In this document: positions 1-6,375 of the stretch, in pieces
How positions within the stretch are numbered: the stretch's first letter is position 1
Layout of the letters: each line of letters opens with the position of its first letter
Source of the DNA: Methanobacteriota archaeon
GTDB lineage: Archaea > Thermoplasmatota > Poseidoniia > Poseidoniales > Poseidoniaceae
Reading direction: 5' to 3'
NCBI GenBank assembly: GCA_002702945.1
Contig: PADF01000059.1
Location: 6,758-15,696, forward strand
Length of the DNA stretch: 8,939 nt
Translations under genes and position numbers: made by a program
The notes under the pieces: generated by a model
What the model saw: the letters and a program-made list of their open reading frames with translations, nothing else
The model's database searches: none
Told to the model about the DNA's origin: nothing

Positions 1-1
1 A

Positions 2-2761
2 TACACATTACAATGGTTTGTTATTGACATAGACATTTATGTTGATGAAATTAACGCTGGACAAAGTATAGAATTTGCTATGAATCAATCTTTGGTAGAT
101 GAAGATTATGATAATTTCACTGCAAGTTCTAATTCAGACTTTTGGCAAGTGGGCTGGCAAAATCCAACAACTGCTAATCAACATGCTTTTGTGGCTATAC
201 TATCAATTCAAGGAACAATTACTAATTTTTCAGTCGCTGAAGGTTACATTGCAGTTCATAGTGAAGATTTTATCCCTCAACTACCATCTGCTGTTATAAC
301 AAACTATTCATTGAGCACTACATCTACAAATAACGATTTCACATCTGAAGGACTAGACCTAGTTACTGGCGATAATTACTATCAACAATTTAGAGTTGAA
401 GACCCAGGAGGTGCAGATATTGCATATTCTACTCTAACATCTTACACAGCCACCTCTCAAAATATGTCATTTGGAAAATTCTTCTATTCCACGCCGACTG
501 TTTCAGGACAATACTGTTTACACTCAGAATTATATGATTCCAACAATATACAATTAATAGGAGATTCTGTTTGTATCCTATTCGTTTTCGATGATGACAA
601 TGATGGTATTGCAAATGAGGATGATATCTGTCCAAATACTACACCAGGTTCAATGGTTGATTCTAATGGTTGTGCTCTATCTCAAAAAGATACAGATGGT
701 GACGGATATAATGACGATGTAGATGATTATCCTAACGATGCAACCCAGTGGGTTGATGGAGATGGTGATGGATACGGCGATAATCCAAATGGAAACGTTC
801 CTGATGCTTTCCCGTATGATAATACTCAATGGGCTGACCAAGATGGAGATGGATATGGTGATAATCCAAATGGAAACTATTCTGATGCTTTCCCTACAGA
901 CCCAACACAATGGTCAGATTCTGATGGTGATGGATACGGCGATAATGCGAATGGAAATAACGCAGACTTGTGGCCTACAGATTCCACTCAATGGACAGAT
1001 AATGATGGAGATGGATATGGAGATAATCCTACTGGAACTTATGGAGATCAATTCCCATTCGATGCAACACAGTGGGCTGACCAAGATGGAGATGGATATG
1101 GCGATAATCCAAATGGAAATCAAGCTGATGAATTCCCTACTGATGGAACTCAATGGGAAGATCAAGATGGAGATGGTTACGGGGATAATATAGGTGGCAA
1201 TAATGCCGATAAATTCCCAACTGATTCAACACAATGGTTTGACTCCGATGATGATGGTTATGGAGACAACCAAAATGGAAACTCACCAGATGCATTCCCT
1301 ACTGATGGAACACAATGGGCTGATCAAGATGGAGATGGTTATGGAGATAATCAAAATGGAAATAATCCGGATAAATTCCCTACAGATGTAACACAATGGT
1401 CTGACGGGGATAGTGATGGATTTGGAGATAATGCAAATGGAAATAATCCTGATTTATGCCCAAATACTCCTTTTGGTGATAGCGTTGATCAATCTGGATG
1501 TTCCGCTTCACAACTGGATGACGACATAGATGGTATTTACAATAATCTTGATGCTTGTCCTAACACGCCTGCTGGAGAACCTGTTGATTCAAGCGGTTGT
1601 TCTGGCTCTCAATTAGATACTGATAACGATGGTGTCATGGATTTGTATGACCTTTGCCCATCCACTCCATTGAATTCAATAATTGATAATGCTGGATGTT
1701 CTGAAAGTCAACTCGATACCGATAACGACGGAATTACCGATGACATTGACTTATGTCCATCTACTTCGCCACAAGCTCTAGTAAATGGTCAAGGTTGTTC
1801 TGCATCAGAAAGAGATTCTGATCTTGACGGTGTTAAGGATAATCTTGATCAATGTGAAGCAACTCCTGTAGAGGAAGTTCCAGATAACCAAGGTTGCTCT
1901 AATTCACAGAAAGATGATGATTTTGATACTATATTCAATGACATGGATAACTGTCCAGATACAGCAATTAATGCTGAACATGACTCATTTGGTTGTTCCC
2001 CTGACCAGTATGATGACGATAATGACCAAATTGACAATACAATAGACAATTGTCCTGCAACTCCGAATGGTGAACAGGTAGATGCTAACGGTTGTGCTGA
2101 TTCACAAAAAGATGAAGATAATGATGATATTTGGAATTCAGATGATTTATGTTTTGATACAGTCGATTCTAGGCCTGTCGATCAAAACGGATGTTCTGAT
2201 TATCAAAAAGACGATGACGGTGATGGATATTCAAATGCTGTTGATGATTGTGTCAACACTCCTCAAGGTGAATTGGTAAATTCTAAAGGTTGTTCTCTAA
2301 GCCAAATTGATACTGACAATGATGGAGTGAATGATGCCGAGGATGCTTTCCCAACGGATCAAAATGAATCTATAGATACAGACAATGATGGTGTAGCAGA
2401 TAGATGGGATGATTATCCAGAGGACCCTACAAGATCTGAGTCAACTCCTGATGAAAGTGGAAATGGAATGATATATGCACTATTTATCATTATCATTTTG
2501 GGTATTGTAGGAGCGTTATTGGTTGTTAAAAACCGCCAAGGAAACATTCAGCAAAATTCATTATTTGTTCAGCAAATGAATTATGATAGTAATTCAACTG
2601 AGTCAAATTTAGAACAAAAAGATATTCCAAATATACAAAATAGTCAAGCAGAATCTAACACATGGGAAGAAAATGGTGTGCATTGGACAAGAGATAGTGA
2701 AGGCAATCTATCGTATTATGACCAAGAAAAACAGGCATGGACACCATATAATGTAATTTAA
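2..2761 (+). CDS. Large surface protein with thrombospondin type-3-like calcium repeats, C-terminal membrane anchor (5' end missing)
   Basis: The reading frame is open from base 2, so the gene starts upstream of the window. The ATG at 80 is internal: residues before it (QWFVIDIDIYVDEINAG) read as continuous protein. Visible order: a beta-rich extracellular region (to about base 585); one Cys-containing 33-residue Asp-rich unit; nine 27-residue units (about 743-1471) with a core like DQDGDGYGDN followed by FPTD and TQW; nine more 33-residue units with the pattern CPxTPxG..VDxxGCSxSQ (to about 2300); two short Asp repeats; a transmembrane helix at 2468-2527 (MIYALFIIIILGIVGALLVV) followed by K and R; then a tail of about 77 residues ending in WTPYNVI. 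Type-3 repeats of this kind bind calcium through Asp side chains in family members. The topology suggests a rigid calcium-loaded stalk outside the cell and a short cytoplasmic tail. The ligand or adhesion target cannot be read from the sequence. The lipoprotein gene follows after 6 bases. Confidence 0.9.
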   Translation, partial: YTLQWFVIDIDIYVDEINAGQSIEFAMNQSLVDEDYDNFTASSNSDFWQVGWQNPTTANQHAFVAILSIQGTITNFSVAEGYIAVHSEDFIPQLPSAVITNYSLSTTSTNNDFTSEGLDLVTGDNYYQQFRVEDPGGADIAYSTLTSYTATSQNMSFGKFFYSTPTVSGQYCLHSELYDSNNIQLIGDSVCILFVFDDDNDGIANEDDICPNTTPGSMVDSNGCALSQKDTDGDGYNDDVDDYPNDATQWVDGDGDGYGDNPNGNVPDAFPYDNTQWADQDGDGYGDNPNGNYSDAFPTDPTQWSDSDGDGYGDNANGNNADLWPTDSTQWTDNDGDGYGDNPTGTYGDQFPFDATQWADQDGDGYGDNPNGNQADEFPTDGTQWEDQDGDGYGDNIGGNNADKFPTDSTQWFDSDDDGYGDNQNGNSPDAFPTDGTQWADQDGDGYGDNQNGNNPDKFPTDVTQWSDGDSDGFGDNANGNNPDLCPNTPFGDSVDQSGCSASQLDDDIDGIYNNLDACPNTPAGEPVDSSGCSGSQLDTDNDGVMDLYDLCPSTPLNSIIDNAGCSESQLDTDNDGITDDIDLCPSTSPQALVNGQGCSASERDSDLDGVKDNLDQCEATPVEEVPDNQGCSNSQKDDDFDTIFNDMDNCPDTAINAEHDSFGCSPDQYDDDNDQIDNTIDNCPATPNGEQVDANGCADSQKDEDNDDIWNSDDLCFDTVDSRPVDQNGCSDYQKDDDGDGYSNAVDDCVNTPQGELVNSKGCSLSQIDTDNDGVNDAEDAFPTDQNESIDTDNDGVADRWDDYPEDPTRSESTPDESGNGMIYALFIIIILGIVGALLVVKNRQGNIQQNSLFVQQMNYDSNSTESNLEQKDIPNIQNSQAESNTWEENGVHWTRDSEGNLSYYDQEKQAWTPYNVI
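743..1471 (+). repeat. Nine tandem 81-bp in-frame repeats (27-residue TQW/DGDGYGDN units)
   Basis: The Thr codon of the TQW motif starts at 743, 824, 905, 986, 1067, 1148, 1229, 1310 and 1391, a spacing of exactly 81 bases every time. Each unit encodes roughly TQW-xDxDGDGYGDN-xxGNxxD-xFPTD. The DNA is similar enough between units (recurring GATGGAGATGGATATGG-like stretches) that slippage or recombination could change copy number. Unlike the flanking 33-residue units, these contain no cysteine. Confidence 0.95.
1499..2389 (+). repeat. 99-bp in-frame repeats (33-residue Cys-containing type-3 units)
   Basis: The Cys codon of the GC(S/A) motif starts at 1499, 1598, 1697, 1796, 1895, 1994, 2093, 2192 and 2291, always 99 bases apart. 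A tenth member lies upstream of the 81-bp block, with its Cys at 671. Each unit has the plan GCSxSQxDxDxDGxxxxxD followed by xCPxTPxGxxVD, so most have two cysteines that could form a disulfide per unit. The DNA is more diverged than in the 81-bp block, suggesting an older array. Confidence 0.93.
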
Positions 2762-2767
2762 CTAAAG

Positions 2768-3544
2768 ATGATTGAGATGAATAAATCGACCATTCTTTTG
2801 ACAATAATTATTTTGCTTTCTAGCAGCCTTGCTGGATGTATTTCTGATGAATCAGAGGAAAATTCAATTGATTTAAAAGTTGAATTTTCAAAAACCAGTG
2901 GTACAATTATCAAATCTTTCACTGATGGCGAACTATTATCTAATGAAAATGTAATATTAAACTTCGATTTTTCAAAAACTAAATCATCTAATTCAATCAC
3001 TTCTTTTGGAATTGAAATGTATGATCGTGAATATTTAATCGAAAGTGATGAGAGTTCTGAAATATCAATTGAGTTCTCAAACCATGGATTTTTTCATTTG
3101 AATGTATATGCTATAGATGAAAATCAAAATATTGAGAATATGTCTATCTTTATCAGGATAGAACAAACAATACATTGGATTGAATCTAATACAAATAATC
3201 CAATACCACTTAGTATTGAATCAATACCTAGTAATAATGGCAAATATCCGGAAATGATTGAAGTATTTTCTAAAGTTGAAAATCCTAGTATTATCAGTGA
3301 TTTTGGTGGTGGCGGTCAAAGTGTTGAATTTACATGGCAAATTATTGACAGGGTTGATGATGTATGTCAAAAAAAGAGCAGTCAGGTTGAAGATGGAGAA
3401 TCAGATGAATGGGAAACTATACATTTCAATACATATGAAGATCATGATTTGAAAATTATATACGATGATGGACAAGACAATGTCAATATCGAACATCATG
3501 TTTCGTTAATCTACTCTGATGACGAAACATTACCGAATGTCTAA
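2768..3544 (+). CDS. Predicted lipoprotein with a PKD-like beta domain
   Basis: 258 residues from the ATG at 2768. An in-frame ATG at 2777 (MNKSTILL) is an equally possible start, and neither has a clear Shine-Dalgarno sequence. The N-terminus is a signal peptide: Lys6, a hydrophobic stretch, then the lipobox L-A-G-C with Cys24 as the predicted lipidated residue, followed by an acidic linker. Residues about 36-130 have the alternating pattern of a PKD/Ig-like fold: NENVILNFDF, a Tyr-Asp in the middle, then GFFHLNVYAIDENQN. The C-terminal half is also beta-rich and contains a Gly-rich GGGGQS turn and one free Cys. It starts 6 bases after the stop of the large surface protein and is probably co-transcribed with it, so a shared envelope role or a physical partnership is plausible. 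No enzyme motif is visible. The specific function is unknown. Confidence 0.85.
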   Translation: MIEMNKSTILLTIIILLSSSLAGCISDESEENSIDLKVEFSKTSGTIIKSFTDGELLSNENVILNFDFSKTKSSNSITSFGIEMYDREYLIESDESSEISIEFSNHGFFHLNVYAIDENQNIENMSIFIRIEQTIHWIESNTNNPIPLSIESIPSNNGKYPEMIEVFSKVENPSIISDFGGGGQSVEFTWQIIDRVDDVCQKKSSQVEDGESDEWETIHFNTYEDHDLKIIYDDGQDNVNIEHHVSLIYSDDETLPNV

Positions 3545-3547
3545 ATC

Positions 3548-4985
<1,438 letters not shown>

Positions 4986-5001
4986 CAAAAATAGATAGTG
5001 A

Positions 5002-5454
5002 CTAGATATTGTAAGGGCATACAATGTTGAATCTCTGTAACTTCTCAAGCCTTCTTTGACCCTGAGAATCTACGTTGGACATAGTTTGAATCGCTTCCTC
5101 GATCATTGCATGTTGATCAGGTTGTAATTGTATAATCGTTCTAAATGAGTCAAGCATTGACCACTCATCTTCAGAAATAACATCATCATCCAATGCAGCA
5201 ATCAGTGCAGCTTGATAAGTTGATACATCACCTAATTGTTGACCAGAATAATCCTCTTCCAAATCATCAAATGGATTTTTCTCTTCGCCTCTAACTACCG
5301 CCAAACACTCAGCAGTATCACTAGGAGAAACTCCCAATGCGCCCGCTAGAACATGTAGAATGACTGCTTCATCATCAGTGATTATTTCATCATCCATTGC
5401 CCTAGACAAAGTCCTAAGATATAGATACAGTCCTCGGCTCGGTTTAAGGCTCAT
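5002..5454 (-). CDS. TerB-like all-helical protein with an internal duplication
   Basis: 150 residues from the ATG at 5454. The frame is open further upstream, but the N-terminal extension (MYCVNFCITPITMVIHIRW) is out of character with the acidic soluble protein and would place the promoter inside the gene. A TATA-like CATATA lies about 27 bases before 5454, fitting a leaderless transcript. Residues 19-29 (AMDDEIITDDE) and 87-97 (ALDDDVISEDE) match with an offset of 68; both are followed by helical sequence (AVILHVLAGALGV; WSMLDSFRTIIQL). The D-D-x-I-S/T-x-D-E-x-x-x-L pattern resembles the TerB/DUF533 class of acidic helical modules, possibly metal-binding. The two copies are joined by an acidic linker. 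It has no signal peptide or membrane segment, so it is probably cytoplasmic. It is divergent from the RHH gene. The family call is tentative and the function unknown. Confidence 0.72.
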   Translation of the reverse strand: MSLKPSRGLYLYLRTLSRAMDDEIITDDEAVILHVLAGALGVSPSDTAECLAVVRGEEKNPFDDLEEDYSGQQLGDVSTYQAALIAALDDDVISEDEWSMLDSFRTIIQLQPDQHAMIEEAIQTMSNVDSQGQRRLEKLQRFNIVCPYNI

Positions 5455-5475
5455 AACCCAACTGAGCAGTAGCCA

Positions 5476-5509
5476 TCGTATATGTATTACCATTGTAATA
5501 GGCGTAATA
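5476..5509 (-). promoter_or_regulatory. Promoter of the TerB-like gene with an overlapping GTAATA dyad
   Basis: The minus strand reads ACATATACG at 5485-5477, a TATA-like box centred about 27 bases upstream of the ATG at 5454, so the transcript would start at or near the start codon. Directly upstream, where the BRE should be, lies TATTAC-catt-GTAATA (5485-5490 and 5495-5500), followed by another GTAATA at 5504-5509. A protein bound there would be expected to compete with TFB/TBP. Confidence 0.5.
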
Positions 5510-5583
5510 CAGAAATTTACACAATACAATCAGTGAAAAATAATCAAACAGGCCACTGAGAGCCTCAACTCAGAAATATTATT

Positions 5584-5660
5584 GTAATACAGCGTAAGTC
5601 AAATCGTAATCATATGTAATAAATACTATAAGGTAAGGGCATCTAGGAAGGTTTGAGAGG
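5584..5660 (+). promoter_or_regulatory. Promoter of the RHH gene with GTAAT direct repeats and SD
   Basis: TACTATAAG (5624-5632) is a TATA-like box. A start about 25 bases on gives a short leader containing GAGAGG (5655-5660), 7 bases before the ATG at 5668. Upstream are GTAATA (5584), GTAAGT (5594), GTAATC (5606) and GTAATA (5616), i.e. two pairs with 10-base spacing. The last hexamer ends 2 bases before the TATA box. This arrangement fits autoregulation by the RHH protein. Confidence 0.5.
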
Positions 5661-5667
5661 AACCAAA

Positions 5668-6042
5668 ATGACTGCTCCAAGTACACTAATATCCCTTCGA
5701 ATTACCGAAGAGGATTTACAATTACTTGATTCCAGAATTGGAACTGATGGTTCAAGAAGTCGTTCCGATGTTGTCCGATTAGCAATTCAAGAATTTCTTA
5801 GTGGTCAGCCACTACTACCAGACATGGACTCAGTGAGAATACCTCTTGGCCGTGGAGATAAATTACGCCTAGGCCACCTATATGAATTACAAGGAACTAC
5901 AACTCAAGAAGCAGCCCAACAAGGATTGAAGCTGTTCATTAGTCAAGCACTAGAAAAGGAGCTTGAAGAAACAAAACAACTCGAGGAAGCTGTTGCTAAA
6001 GCAAGAACTTCCACGATAAAACGCGAAGAATACCAACAATAA
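5668..6042 (+). CDS. Ribbon-helix-helix DNA-binding protein, probably two RHH domains in tandem
   Basis: 124 residues from the ATG at 5668, chosen because GAGAGG sits 7 bases upstream; an in-frame TTG at 5653 lies upstream of, and its codons run into, that SD. Residues 6-44 form a standard RHH (Arc/MetJ/CopG-type) domain: strand TLISLRI, helix EEDLQLLDSRIG, then SRSRSDVVRLAIQEFL as the second helix with its typical Ser-Arg-Ser turn. Residues 55-94 repeat the plan weakly: strand SVRIPL, helix GDKLRLGHLYELQG, turn TTTQ, helix EAAQQGLKLFISQAL. Residues 95-113 are a charged helix, possibly a coiled coil. RHH proteins contact DNA with the paired strands of a dimer; here the contact residues would be Ser9 and Arg11 in the first domain and Arg57 in the second. 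The divergent hexamer cluster is the likely operator, so autoregulation plus control of the TerB-like gene is the simplest role. The first domain is confident, the second moderate. Confidence 0.87.
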   Translation: MTAPSTLISLRITEEDLQLLDSRIGTDGSRSRSDVVRLAIQEFLSGQPLLPDMDSVRIPLGRGDKLRLGHLYELQGTTTQEAAQQGLKLFISQALEKELEETKQLEEAVAKARTSTIKREEYQQ

Positions 6043-6058
6043 TGGTGAGAGTGCAAGA

Positions 6059-6348
6059 GGGGATGGGATGATTAGACATAACGATAAGCGAGACTTACGT
6101 GATGTCACCTTCGGCGCCAGACAAGATAGATCCAATCTATTTGGCCTAGCCGCTTTGCGTTTACGTGCCCGCTTTGCACGTGATGGATCAGGTCCAATGT
6201 CTAATAACAACGGACCAAACTTCCCCCCGGAAAGTGGACGGGGGGACTCTGATTCCACCCCAGCTTGCTGAGTTGGTGGTTCCCACGTGCCTAGCCCCAC
6301 ATACTGGGCACAATTATTCGCATCAGTGCTGCCGCGCCCCCAATCCTT
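6059..6348 (+). ncRNA. Candidate structured RNA (unidentified), about 290 nt
   Basis: This stretch has about 53% GC by hand count, clearly above the neighbouring genes. Visible hairpins in order: ATAGAT/ATCTAT (6126-6140); ACGTGC/GCACGT (6163-6181); GGTCC/GGACC (6191-6216); TCCCCCC/GGGGGGA (6222-6246); CCACC/GGTGG with inner CAG/CTG (6255-6279); GTGCCTAG/CTGGGCAC (6287-6311). GATCC-A-ATC (6129-6137) can alternatively pair with GATGGATC (6182-6189) to enclose the second hairpin. The ends can close: GGATGGG (6061-6067) with CCC-A-ATCC (6339-6346), one bulge. T6292-G6306 and G6125-T6141 are G-U pairs if the plus strand is transcribed but mismatches on the other strand, and two loops are A-rich on the plus strand, so I favour plus. 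I do not find the signatures of archaeal SRP RNA or RNase P RNA. It may be a free RNA or a leader of the helicase gene. Confidence 0.5.
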
Positions 6349-6375
6349 TAGAATGGTCGACTGTGGTTTAACAAT
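6346..6375 (+). promoter_or_regulatory. Possible TATA-like box for a leaderless helicase transcript
   Basis: CTTTAGAA (6346-6353) lies about 26 bases before the helicase ATG, the spacing expected for a leaderless archaeal mRNA. No Shine-Dalgarno sequence precedes that ATG (TGGTTTAACAAT), which agrees with leaderless initiation. The box itself is a weak match, and it directly abuts the 3' end of the structured RNA candidate. Confidence 0.3.

Noticed and set aside
80..82. ATG at 80 as the start of the large surface protein
   Set aside because: The same frame is open to the window edge with protein-like sequence and there is no ribosome site before the ATG; the gene is 5'-truncated by the window.
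677..1391. Several open frames in other frames and on the minus strand across the repeats
   Set aside because: They arise because the in-frame 81-bp repeats leave the shadow frames stop-free; they have low-complexity Met/Ile content.
743..1471. Regular repeat spacing suggestive of a CRISPR or other non-coding array
   Set aside because: The 81-base period is in frame, encodes a clear Asp-rich protein repeat and has no unique spacers.
5455..5529. Longer N-terminus for the TerB-like protein, starting at 5529 or 5493
   Set aside because: The extension is hydrophobic and Cys/Trp-rich unlike the rest, it contains the putative TATA box and GTAATA dyad, and the ATG at 5454 is correctly spaced for a leaderless start.
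5556..5573. CTGAG/CTCAG dyad in the divergent intergenic region
   Set aside because: Only five base pairs with an 8-base loop and no T-tract; too weak to call a terminator or operator.
5653..5655. TTG at 5653 as the start of the RHH gene
   Set aside because: It lies upstream of, and its codons run into, the GAGAGG site that serves the ATG at 5668.
6068..6271. A 67-codon plus-strand frame with GAGG shortly upstream, inside the 6043-6375 region
   Set aside because: The GC enrichment is spread over all three codon positions and continues past its stop, the hairpins run through it, and the peptide shows no recognisable pattern. A small protein cannot be fully excluded, but structured RNA explains the region better.
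5950..6300. A 116-codon minus-strand frame (Arg/Lys/Pro-rich)
   Set aside because: It overlaps the end of the RHH gene and the RNA candidate, and its composition is that of a chance translation.
6059..6348. Identification of the structured region as SRP RNA or RNase P RNA
   Set aside because: Size and end-closure fit, but the universally conserved cores of both RNAs are absent on both strands, and the sequential hairpin layout does not match the SRP rod.
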